Shown piece after piece: positions 1-9,400 of a stretch of DNA of 13,358 nt; within the stretch, counting starts at the first letter, position 1, and each line of letters begins with the position of its first letter. Under the pieces are notes generated by a model. That model saw nothing but the letters and a program-made list of their open reading frames with translations. It did not search any database and was not told the DNA's origin. The stretch spans positions 1-13,358 of the forward strand of contig JAIKYL010000127.1 of assembly GCA_024683255.1 (NCBI GenBank), given 5' to 3'. Origin of the DNA: Bacteroidales bacterium. Its GTDB lineage: Bacteria > Bacteroidota > Bacteroidia > Bacteroidales > UBA932. A program made the translations under genes and the position numbers.

Positions 1-1367
1 AATATGCCGAATTCCAGATTCCGGCGGCCGAGGAAGACGGCATTGCCCGGGCTTTCCCCGGAGCTGAAGGCGGCGGAATGTACACCACCGGCGGCCGCGG
101 CGGCAAGGTGATCCACGTAACCAACCTGAACGACAAGGGCAGCGGCTCCCTCCGTGCCGCCATCGGCGAGAAGGGCGCCCGCACCATTGTCTTTGACGTG
201 TCCGGCCTCATCGAACTGCAGAGCCCCCTCAAGATAGCCAACGGAGACGTAACCATCGCCGGCCAGACGGCCCCCGGCGACGGTATCTGCCTCAAGAACT
301 ACAGGATGGAGGTCCAGGCCGACAACGTAATCATCCGCTTCCTGCATTTCCGGCTGGGAGACCAGGGCGCCAACGCGGGGGACAGCGAAGACTGCATCAA
401 CGCCCGTTTCGTGAGCAACCTCATCGTGGACCACTGCTCCATGAGCTGGTCCATAGACGAATGCGCTTCCTTCTATGCCAACGAGCATATGACCCTGCAG
501 TGGTGCATCCTTACGGAAAGTATGAACGACAGCGCCCATTCCAAGGGTTCGCACGGTTACGGCGGCATCTGGGGCGGCAAGGACGCCAGCTTCCACCACA
601 ACCTGCTCTCCAACCATCACAGCCGGAATCCCCGGCCGGACCATCCGCATATCTACCCTAAGAACAGCGACGGAAGCTACGACCTGAGCAAGCGCGGCAA
701 CGTGGATTTCCGGAACCTGGTAATCTATAACTGGGGAGACAACAGCACTTACGGCGGCGAAGGCGGCAAATTCAACCTGGTGAACTGTTATTACAAGCCG
801 GGGCCGGATTCCAGGGACCGTTACTACTTCGTAGATGCATACAGCGTCTATTCTTCCATCAATTACGGATATCCCCAGCTGTATATGGACGGGAATATCC
901 ATACCCAGCACGACGACATATCCGAAAACAATACGGTCCACGGCGTGTATTTCCACGAGGCCAGCTCCTATTCTGTGCCTTCGGACTATTCTTTCCGCAG
1001 CGCGGCGTGGCCCATCAGCGGCTCCGAAGGAAAACCCGTGTACACCACTACGCATGCGGCGGAAGAGGGGAAGGATGCCGTCCTTTCCTGGGCGGGGGAC
1101 CGCCTGCACCGGGATGCGGTGGACCAGCGGGCCGTGGATGCCGTAAAGACCAACAAGGGAAAGATCATCAATACGCCCTCCGACGTGGGCGGATGGCCCC
1201 AGTACAAGAGTGAAACCGCTTCGGCCTTCCCCGAGTGGGTGGGGGACCCCAATGCCTTTACCCTGGATCCTCAGAAGCGTTATACCAACCTGGAAATGTA
1301 TCTCCACTATCTGGTCCGGGACATTGTGGCCGGCCAGAACAGGAATGGAACATATATGAAATTTTAA
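1..1367 (+). CDS. PL1-like pectate lyase, 5'-truncated by window edge
   Basis: The reading frame is open from the window edge (first full codon at base 3) to TAA at 1365-1367, giving 454 visible residues. The true start and any signal peptide lie upstream. The visible N-terminus (FPGAEGGGMYTTGGRGGKV, then VTNLNDKGSGSLRAA) is the opening seen in Bacteroidota PL1 pectate lyases. Family landmarks follow in order: an acidic stretch GDSEDCIN near 378-401, VDHCSMSW at 426-449 matching the PL1 xIDH motif, and SRNPR at 621-635, where the family's catalytic arginine is expected. The C-terminal DVGGWP (1182-1199) and a final LEMYLHYLV segment also fit. Such enzymes cleave alpha-1,4-polygalacturonate by Ca-dependent beta-elimination, giving 4,5-unsaturated ends, in the periplasm or at the surface. 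The ATG at 78 is internal, because the conserved fold begins before it. The gene lies 34 bases upstream of the SusC gene. The family is clear; the substrate is inferred from family and context. Confidence 0.9.
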   Translation, partial: YAEFQIPAAEEDGIARAFPGAEGGGMYTTGGRGGKVIHVTNLNDKGSGSLRAAIGEKGARTIVFDVSGLIELQSPLKIANGDVTIAGQTAPGDGICLKNYRMEVQADNVIIRFLHFRLGDQGANAGDSEDCINARFVSNLIVDHCSMSWSIDECASFYANEHMTLQWCILTESMNDSAHSKGSHGYGGIWGGKDASFHHNLLSNHHSRNPRPDHPHIYPKNSDGSYDLSKRGNVDFRNLVIYNWGDNSTYGGEGGKFNLVNCYYKPGPDSRDRYYFVDAYSVYSSINYGYPQLYMDGNIHTQHDDISENNTVHGVYFHEASSYSVPSDYSFRSAAWPISGSEGKPVYTTTHAAEEGKDAVLSWAGDRLHRDAVDQRAVDAVKTNKGKIINTPSDVGGWPQYKSETASAFPEWVGDPNAFTLDPQKRYTNLEMYLHYLVRDIVAGQNRNGTYMKF

Positions 1368-1401
1368 TACTACTTAATTTATTAACCAAAAACCAATTCC
1401 A

Positions 1402-4400
1402 ATGAAAAGTTCGACAAAGAAACTTCTTCTTTCGCTTGCACTTTGCTTGGGAACGTTGTTCGTAGCGTCGGCGCAGACCACCGTCAAGGGTGTGGTCACC
1501 GATGAAAACGGTGAACCCCTGATCGGGGCCGGCGTAGTGGTGGAAGGAACCACCATCGGCACCATCACCGGTATCGACGGCGACTACGTGCTCAACGTCC
1601 CTGCAGATGCGGTGAATCTGGTCTTCTCCTTCATCGGACTGGCCGACCAGACCGTGGCCATCAACGGCCAGACGGAAATCAACGTGGTCCTGCTAGCCGA
1701 TCAGACCTTCCTGGACGAAGTGGTGGTGGTGGGTTATGCGACGGTCAAGCGCCGCGACCTGCTGGGCTCCGTTGCTTCGGTAGGCTCGGACAAGCTCACC
1801 GAACAGCCGGTAACCACCGTTTCCCAGGCCCTGTCCGGAAAGATGGCCGGTGTGTCGGTAGTGACAACCGAAGGCGACCCCGATGCGGACATCAAGATCC
1901 GCGTGCGCGGCGGCGGTTCCATTACCCAGGACAGCAGCCCCCTGTACATCGTGGACGGCTTCCCCGTGGAATCCATCAACGACATCCCTTCGTCCGAGAT
2001 CCAGTCCATCGACGTGCTCAAGGACGCCTTCTCCACGGCCATCTACGGTTCCCGCGGCGCCAACGGCGTTGTGATCGTAACCACCAAGAGCGCGGAGAAA
2101 GGCCAGCGGATTTCCGTCAAGTTCAATGCATACTACGGACTCAAGACGATGGCCAACAAGGACGCCATCGTGGCGATGGATGCCGAGAATTACGTCAAGT
2201 TCCAGTACGAACTGGGCGTAATCCGGGACAACCTGAGTTCCTACTATCAGCCCTACTTCGGCAACTTCGCCGATATCGACCTCTACAAGGGCATGGAGAC
2301 CAACAACTGGATCCAGGCCGTGTTCGGCAATACCGGCTCCACCTTCTCCACGGACTTTTCCGTGTCCGGAAGCAGCGAGGCCGTGAACTGGACGCTGGGC
2401 TATGCCCATATGGGAGATGAGGCTATCATGGTAGGCTCCACCTACGACCGTGACAACCTCAACTTCAAAGCCAACTTCAAGACTTCGGAGAACACCTCCA
2501 TCGACGCCAACGTGCGTTATTCCCGCGTGAATGTGCGCGGTGCAGGCGCCAACGGCATCAACGATACGGGTACCACCTCCGGCAACGGCCGTCTCAAGCA
2601 CGCGGTTTCCTATTCCCCCATTCCCATCGCCTCTACCATCCAGGGGCTGGACGAGGAACAGGACTATGGCGACAACGCCCCGCCGCTGCTGTCCGTGGCC
2701 GATAACGACTCCCGTCGCATCCGTACCACCTGGAATGCCAATGCGGCCTTCAACTGGAAGATCATCGACAACCTCAACCTCAAGATCGAGGGCGGTCTGG
2801 AGAAATACAACCAGACCGACGACCGTTTCTACGGAATGACCACCTATTACGTGGCCAACAACTCCACGGACAAGACGGGCGTCTCCAACCAGCACAAGGA
2901 AGCCTTCCGCACCAAATACCGTAATACGAACACCCTCAATTTCGATTTTGCGGATGTGCTGAATAACAGCGACCATACCCTTACGGCCCTCCTGGGTGAG
3001 GAAATGACCATCACCAAGAGCAACCTTCTCACCCTGATGGTGGACGGTCTCAATGCTTCCTACGACGCCCCCATGGCCTGGAACTTCATGTCTTCCGGCA
3101 CCCCGGCGTCCAACAACAATTATTATGATCCGGACGACAAGCTCCTGTCTTTCTTCGGCCGTGTCAATTACGATTACAAGCACCGTTATTCCCTGGGATT
3201 TACGCTCCGCGCCGACGGCTCGTCCAAGTTTTCCCGCGGCAAGCGTTGGGGCTTCTTCCCCTCCGCAGCCGTTTCCTGGACCATTTCCAACGAGCGCTGG
3301 ATGGAGGGTACACGCAACTGGCTGGATCAGTTGAAGGTCCGTTACAGCTTCGGTACTGCCGGTAACAACAACATCCCTTCCGGCCAGATCTCCAAGCAGT
3401 ACGCTTCCACCGTCACGGCCTGGCTCAGCCAGAGCAATAACTACTGGATGGCCGGCAAGATCATGAACAATCCGGACCTTACCTGGGAAACCACCTACAC
3501 CCACAACGTGGGTATGGACTTCGGCCTGTTCCAGGGACGCCTGAGCGGTAGCCTGGAAGTGTATCAGAACGATATCAAGGACCTTCTGATCAACTTCCCC
3601 ATCACCGGTTCCGGCTATGACAGCCAGTACAGGAACCTGGGAAGCACGCGCAACCGCGGTATCGAACTCACCCTGAATGCCCCCATCATTTCCAAGAAGG
3701 ATTTCTCCCTGAACATCGGCGGCAACATCGCCTATAACCGGAACAGGGTGATGGACCTGGGCGGCCTTCAGCGTATTACCGCACAGTCCTACTGGGCTTC
3801 CACCGAAATCGGCGACGATTATGTGGTGGAGGTGGGCCAGCCGCTGGGCAATATGTACGGCTATGTGAGCGACGGAATGTACAGCGTGGACGATTTCACC
3901 TGGAACGGTTCCAAGTGGGTGCTCAACGAGGGCGTGGTGGATTGTTCCGCCATCATCGGCTCCAATTATATGATGCCCGGCGCCCCCAAGTACAAGAATG
4001 TGGACCGCAGTGAAGACAATAAGGTCACCGTGGCCGACCGCACCGTCATCGGCAACGCCTCTCCGGATTTCACCGGCGGTTTCAACTTCTCCGGCTATGC
4101 CTACGGGTTCGATTTCAGCGCCAACTTCAACTTCATGATCGGCAACCAGGTGTACAACGCCAACAAGGTGGAGTTCACCTCTTCCCGTAAGTTCTCCAAC
4201 CGCAACCTGATGAATTTGATGGATGTGGACAAGCGCTGGACCAATATCGACTGGAATACCGGTGAACTCATCACCGACCCTGCAACGCTCAAGTCCGTGA
4301 ATGCGGGAAAGACCATGTGGGCTCCCTTCGTGGGCAATGCCGTGTTCAGCGACTGGGCGGTGGAGGACGCTTCCTTCCTGCGCCTGCAGAGCCTCACCAT

Positions 4401-4614
4401 CGGCTACACCCTTCCCGAAAGCCTCACGCAGAAGGTTCACCTGCGCCGCGCACGTATCTACGTAACCGGCTCCAATCTCTTCTGTCTCACCAAGTACTCC
4501 GGATACGACCCCGAAGTGGATACCCGTCGCGCCACCCCGCTTACCCCGGGCGTGGATTACTCGGCCTATCCTAAGAGCATCGGTTTCGTGGCCGGTATCA
4601 ACCTCACCTTCTAA
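1402..4614 (+). CDS. SusC/RagA-type TonB-dependent outer-membrane transporter
   Basis: This 1070-residue protein has the full SusC layout. A signal peptide ends near ASA-Q (residues 22-25). A carboxypeptidase-regulatory-like beta-sandwich follows (about 28-98; VKGVVTDENGEPLIGAGV). Next come a TonB-box-like stretch DEVVVVGY (105-112), a plug domain with LYIVDGFP (181-188) and VLKDAFSTAIYGSRGANG (205-222), and a long beta-barrel ending in the aromatic strand GFVAGINLTF. The length is normal for the family. SusC proteins import oligosaccharides across the outer membrane using TonB energy, capped by their SusD partner. Here the ligand is probably oligogalacturonide, given the upstream lyase and downstream uronate genes; that is inference. 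The start is the only ATG giving a signal peptide, after an A-rich leader. SusD begins 12 bases after the stop, so co-transcription is likely. The first ~25 codons use CTT, TTG and TCG, unlike the CTC/CTG/TCC-rich remainder. Confidence 0.97.
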   Translation: MKSSTKKLLLSLALCLGTLFVASAQTTVKGVVTDENGEPLIGAGVVVEGTTIGTITGIDGDYVLNVPADAVNLVFSFIGLADQTVAINGQTEINVVLLADQTFLDEVVVVGYATVKRRDLLGSVASVGSDKLTEQPVTTVSQALSGKMAGVSVVTTEGDPDADIKIRVRGGGSITQDSSPLYIVDGFPVESINDIPSSEIQSIDVLKDAFSTAIYGSRGANGVVIVTTKSAEKGQRISVKFNAYYGLKTMANKDAIVAMDAENYVKFQYELGVIRDNLSSYYQPYFGNFADIDLYKGMETNNWIQAVFGNTGSTFSTDFSVSGSSEAVNWTLGYAHMGDEAIMVGSTYDRDNLNFKANFKTSENTSIDANVRYSRVNVRGAGANGINDTGTTSGNGRLKHAVSYSPIPIASTIQGLDEEQDYGDNAPPLLSVADNDSRRIRTTWNANAAFNWKIIDNLNLKIEGGLEKYNQTDDRFYGMTTYYVANNSTDKTGVSNQHKEAFRTKYRNTNTLNFDFADVLNNSDHTLTALLGEEMTITKSNLLTLMVDGLNASYDAPMAWNFMSSGTPASNNNYYDPDDKLLSFFGRVNYDYKHRYSLGFTLRADGSSKFSRGKRWGFFPSAAVSWTISNERWMEGTRNWLDQLKVRYSFGTAGNNNIPSGQISKQYASTVTAWLSQSNNYWMAGKIMNNPDLTWETTYTHNVGMDFGLFQGRLSGSLEVYQNDIKDLLINFPITGSGYDSQYRNLGSTRNRGIELTLNAPIISKKDFSLNIGGNIAYNRNRVMDLGGLQRITAQSYWASTEIGDDYVVEVGQPLGNMYGYVSDGMYSVDDFTWNGSKWVLNEGVVDCSAIIGSNYMMPGAPKYKNVDRSEDNKVTVADRTVIGNASPDFTGGFNFSGYAYGFDFSANFNFMIGNQVYNANKVEFTSSRKFSNRNLMNLMDVDKRWTNIDWNTGELITDPATLKSVNAGKTMWAPFVGNAVFSDWAVEDASFLRLQSLTIGYTLPESLTQKVHLRRARIYVTGSNLFCLTKYSGYDPEVDTRRATPLTPGVDYSAYPKSIGFVAGINLTF

Positions 4615-4626
4615 TCCGCTACAGAT

Positions 4627-6447
4627 ATGAAAAAGATTGCATATATCCTTTCTGCGGCCATCATTGCCGCCCTGGCGGTTTCCTGCGACAAGTTCCTGGA
4701 CAGCGAATCCCCGTCGGCTTTCGATGCGGCCACCGTGTACTCCAACTACTCGCTCACGGAAGGTACCATCTTCGGCATTACCGAAGCTTTCTGCGAAGTG
4801 AACTCCTATCGCGGCCGTTTCCTGCCCTGGTACGGCCATAATACCGATATTGAATGGTACAATACCTATAAGAAGGGAGACGGAAAGTCGGACATCTCCG
4901 GCTATGACTGCCTGCCCAACAATTCCCAGCTCAACCTCTCCAACGGTCCCTTCCCGCTGATGTATATGGGCATCGAGCGCGCCAACCTGGTGATCGAGGG
5001 CATCCGCGAATACGGTAATGTGGAGGCAAATGCCGATATGGCCTATCTCCTGGGCGAAGCCCTTACCCTCCGCGCGATGATCTACTACGACCTCACCAAG
5101 GCCTGGGGAGACGTTCCCGCCCGTTTCACCTCCCTTACCTCGGACGCCATCTACGCTCCCAAGGACAGCCGTGACGTGATTTACAAGCAGATCCTCTCCG
5201 ACCTGGACGAGGCCATCCCTTATCTTCCTTATCCCGGACAGACTGCCGCCACCTCCCGCACGGACCGCGTGAACAAGGTGTTTGCCGAGGGCCTTTACGC
5301 CCGCATCGCCCTGGCCGCCTCCGGCTATGCCATCCGTCCCGACGACGGCATGGTGGGAACCGGTGACCTGGGAACCATCCGCCTTTCTTCCGATCCGGAA
5401 CTCTCCAAGGAGGTCCTCTATCCCAAGGCTCTCGCCTATCTGAAGGATGCTTACGGAAAGGCTTCCCTGGAAAAGGATTTCGAGGCCTACTGGTATAAGC
5501 AGAACAATATGGATAACCTCACGGCAGGTCCTTCCTTCGAGACTTTGTATGTGATTCCCTTCGGCGCCGGCCGCGGCCGCTGGAACTTCACCTATGCCGT
5601 CGCTTCCGAGGGCGCCAGCATCACCAACGGCGTTTCCCGTGGCGGTGATGCGGGTCCGCTTCCCACCGTTTACTTCATGTACGGTGACAAAGACAAGCGC
5701 CGGGATGTCACTTGCGTGAACTTCAAATGGAACAAGGACAATACGCTGGAGCCTTCCGGTATCGGCAAATGGTATTTCGGCAAGTACCGCTACGAATGGA
5801 TGAATGCCCAGCCGTACACCGGCGGCAACGATGACGGCATCAAGCCCGTTGTGATGCGTTATGCCGATATTCTGCTGATGGCTGCCGAGATTGAGAATGA
5901 ACTCAACGGCCCTTCCGATGCCAAGAAATACCTCCGCGAAGTCCGTGCCCGCGCCTGCGGCGAGGATGAGGCCGAAACCTATGTGGAAGCGGTATCTATC
6001 TCCAAGGAGTATTTCTTCGAGGCCATCGTGAAAGAACGTGCCCTGGAATTCTGCGGCGAGTTCCTGCGCAAGGCAGACCTCATCCGCTGGAACCGCCTGA
6101 AGAGCAGTCTGGACTATGCAAAGGCTCAGATGCTGAGTCTCCGTGACCTGGAGGGAACCTTTGGCACCCTGTTCAGCGGAGATATCGCGTATGCCCCTTC
6201 CGCAGACGGAATGTCCCTGGATATCAAGTTCCTGGCTCCGGGCGAAAAGGCCCCTGCCGGATACGAACTCTCGGCCGGTTATGTAACCAAGTATGACGAT
6301 GCCAAGAAGACCGGATTCTACAAGGAGAGGATCGAAGGCATTTATGTCAGCGATCCCGAGCAGCACATGTTCTGGCCCATCTTCAACGATACCATGACCA
6401 ACAGTCAGGGCTACATCAAGAACGATTATGGCTATGACAACCTCTAA
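4627..6447 (+). CDS. SusD/RagB family outer-membrane glycan-binding lipoprotein
   Basis: This 606-residue protein starts with a lipoprotein signal peptide and lipobox (LAVSC, Cys at residue 20), followed by DKFLDSESPS, the usual SusD-type mature N-terminus. Acidic residues just after the Cys fit surface export in Bacteroidota. Family landmarks include GEALTLRAMIYYDLTKAWGD (143-162), part of the TPR-like helical scaffold, RYADILLMAAE (411-421), and ERALEFCGEFLRKADLIRW (470-488). SusD proteins bind glycan at the surface and act as a lid on the SusC barrel. The sequence does not reveal the exact ligand; oligogalacturonide is inferred from the locus. The gene sits 12 bases after the SusC stop and 15 bases before the next lipoprotein gene, ending in tandem stops (TAA TAA, 6445-6450). 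Nothing looks truncated. Confidence 0.97.
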   Translation: MKKIAYILSAAIIAALAVSCDKFLDSESPSAFDAATVYSNYSLTEGTIFGITEAFCEVNSYRGRFLPWYGHNTDIEWYNTYKKGDGKSDISGYDCLPNNSQLNLSNGPFPLMYMGIERANLVIEGIREYGNVEANADMAYLLGEALTLRAMIYYDLTKAWGDVPARFTSLTSDAIYAPKDSRDVIYKQILSDLDEAIPYLPYPGQTAATSRTDRVNKVFAEGLYARIALAASGYAIRPDDGMVGTGDLGTIRLSSDPELSKEVLYPKALAYLKDAYGKASLEKDFEAYWYKQNNMDNLTAGPSFETLYVIPFGAGRGRWNFTYAVASEGASITNGVSRGGDAGPLPTVYFMYGDKDKRRDVTCVNFKWNKDNTLEPSGIGKWYFGKYRYEWMNAQPYTGGNDDGIKPVVMRYADILLMAAEIENELNGPSDAKKYLREVRARACGEDEAETYVEAVSISKEYFFEAIVKERALEFCGEFLRKADLIRWNRLKSSLDYAKAQMLSLRDLEGTFGTLFSGDIAYAPSADGMSLDIKFLAPGEKAPAGYELSAGYVTKYDDAKKTGFYKERIEGIYVSDPEQHMFWPIFNDTMTNSQGYIKNDYGYDNL

Positions 6448-6462
6448 TAACTCCCGAGAATT

Positions 6463-9400
6463 ATGAAAGCGATGAATAAAATCAAATATGCGATTCTCGC
6501 CCTGGCCGCCGTCGTCGCCGCTTCCTGCCAGAGAGAACAGTTCAATCCCAATGAACAGCTGAATCTCTCCCGCTGCCTGCAGCCGATGAACCTGAATGCG
6601 CGCGTTAGCGCCGCCCTGGGCGACGTTGTCACCTTCTCCTGGGATGTGACCAAGGATGCCGAGGTGTATGTCCTCACCGTCCTCACCGCCGATGGAAACA
6701 CTTACCTTACCGAGGAACTGGGTCCCTCCGCCGTGCCTTGCCAGAAGAAACTGGAGGCCGACAAGACCTACACCTTCAGTGTGCAGGCCAAGGCGGAAGG
6801 GAAGGGTGATTCCAAACTGGCCGAATACGGAAAGACCTTCAAGACCTTTGCCGTAAAGGACAACCTGTTCCTTAAGGTAACGGACCGTACTGCGGAAAGC
6901 GTCACCCTTGCCTGGAGCAAGGATGTGGCCGATTACCAGGAGGTTTCCCGTATAGACCTGTACTATCCCGGAAGTGATGAGGTGGTTATTTCCCACGAAC
7001 TCACCGCCGGGGAGATTGAAGCCGCCACCGCCAAGGTGGACGGGCTGCATCCCGGCACGGAGTACGTCTTCACCCTTATGTTCCTGAGCGCCAGCCGCGG
7101 CCAGGTGGATGCCTGGACCACGCCCGATACCGCCGGTTTCACGGAGGTGAACTCGCTGGAAGGCCTGCAGAACGCCATCAAGACCGCAGGCGCCCAGATC
7201 CTCCTCAAGATGGAAGGCTCTCCCTATGACCTGGAAGCCGTGGATATCTCCAATCCTTTCGCCATTATCGGCGAAGAGTCGGCCGACGGCACCAAGCCTG
7301 TGATCCAGGGTGAGTTCCACATTGCCGACAACTGGGCTTCCGACGGCGTCCATAACCTCTATTTCGAGGGCGTGGAATTCAACGGAGGTCCCACCGCCAC
7401 CAGTCCTTCCGGATTCGGCTTCGCCATCCAGAACAAGAACGGCGGCACCGTCAAGGGCAAGAATGTAGGCAGTATCACCTACAGGAACTGCGTGATCGCC
7501 AACTACACCAAGGGCCTTATCTACGAATGGGGTAACGAAATGGTGCTGGGTGACGTAATTTATGACAGCTGCGACATCCACGATATCAACTCCGACGGTA
7601 CCGTGGGCGGCGACGTCTTCGACATCCGCCAGGCTACTACCGTGAAAACCCTCAAGTTCGTGAACAACACCATCTGGCAGGGTATGCGTACCTTCGTCCG
7701 CTTCGACGCCGGTTCCATCGAGTCTCTGGTGTTCGAGAACAACACCCTATGCAACCTGAACTTCGTGGACAACGCCAACAACGCCGGTGTTTTCGGCCTG
7801 CAGATCGTGCCCGCTTCGTTCTCCTTCAAGAACAACCTCTTCCTCTACATGGTGGAAAAGGCTGTCCTTGCCGGTGCGAACACCAAGTACAAACCCGCTT
7901 CCGAAATGGGTGTGGCGGCTTCCAACAACTGGTTCTACAACGTTGTGGAAACCTACTTCACGGATAGCTTCACCCTGGCCAACGCCGCGGGTACCATCCT
8001 TTCCAGCGATCCTTGCTATAACGCTCCCGGCGGATTCTTCAATCTGAATCCGGACTCCGAGATTGCCGGCAAGGGCGTGGGTGCTCCCAAGTGGTGGACT
8101 CCCTACGTGGAGGAGCCCGAGGACCTCACCCTGGGCAAGGTGGAAGGAAACAAGACCTGGAACCTGGCCAACGCCAAGTTCTTCTCCGGCACCATCAAGA
8201 AGCAGATGGTCCGTGACCTGTTGCTGATCAATGCTTCCGAGCAGAACAGCATCGTGGTGGACGGCGGAATGCTCAACTTCCAGACGGCTGCCGTTACCAA
8301 CCGGCTGGGCGTTCCCACCAGCGGCTTCGTAGCCTTCAAGGTGGACGGCCCCGGCTCCCTGCTGATCAAGGCGGCCGACCCTGAATCCAAGGGCAACCAC
8401 CTGGTGGTGGGCGTGGGCAACCTGGAAGGGACGGAGATTTCCCTCAAGGGTGGCGCTTCCGCCATGGCCGATATGGATAACGCCCAGAAGATCGTCATCT
8501 CCTCCATCGCCGGGGAATCCCTGGTATACGTATTCCCTTCCGGTCCCGTGAGCCTGGAGAAACTGGCCTGGAGCACGGACGTGACTCCGGTGAACACCGC
8601 CCTTCCTACGCCTGCTCCCAAGGCCGATCCCGCCTCCATCACTTCCGGTGATGCCGTGGATATAACCATCTCCTGGGATCCCGTGGAGAATGCCGGCGGC
8701 TACTCCGTTGTCTTCAACGGCAAGACCAACGCTGTCTCCGATGGTACGCAGTTCGTAATCGGCGGTACCACTACCGGTATGCTGGATGCCGGCAGCTATA
8801 AGGTGGAAGTGTATGCCAATCCTTCCAAGGATGACATCTACAACACCGAATCGGCTGCAGGCGTGGCCGCCTTCGCCGTACTGCCCAAGGGCGGTGGCGA
8901 GGAAGGCTCCGAACTGGTGGTGAACAATGTGGACGCCCTGCTGGCAGCCATCGCGGCCGGCAAGGACGCCGTGACGCTGGCCCCCGGCAGCTATGACCTG
9001 GGCGGCAGCCTCACCGTCACCGCCCCGCTTGCCCTCAAGGGACAGCCCGGCGCCGAGGTCCTGGGCGGCTTCAAGCTCAGCGGCCAGGTGGGCAGCTTCT
9101 CGCTGGAGAACCTCACCGTGAAGGCTAACGGTGGAGACATCCTCCTGAACCTGGACAACGCCGAGGGCGTAACGGCCGAATCCGTGACGGTGAAGAACAC
9201 CGTTGTGGACGGCTTCACCAAGAGCGTCATCTACGCTTCCAACACGGCCGACAAGTTCAACATCGGCGAAATCCTCTTCTCCGGTATGGAGGTGGTCAAC
9301 CACGGTACCGGACAGGGCGTGCTGGATCTGAGAAACGGCACCTACGGCAGCTTTACGCTGGAAGAGAGCACCGTCACCGGCGGCCGCGACTTCCTGCGCA

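Noticed and set aside
78..1367. ATG at 78 as the true start of the pectate lyase
   Set aside because: The frame is open upstream to the window edge and encodes the conserved FPGAEGGG segment, so this Met is internal.
1368..1401. Bacteroidales-type promoter (TTTG / TAnnTTTG) before the SusC gene
   Set aside because: The 34-base gap is AT-rich but contains no convincing -33/-7 pair. Co-transcription with the lyase gene is the simpler reading.
1693..7581. 1962-codon open frame on the minus strand
   Set aside because: It runs codon-in-register opposite three clear genes (SusC, SusD, giant lipoprotein). Its translation is Gly/Val/His/Ile-rich with no recognisable domain, and it is explained by avoidance of TTA, CTA and TCA on the coding strand.
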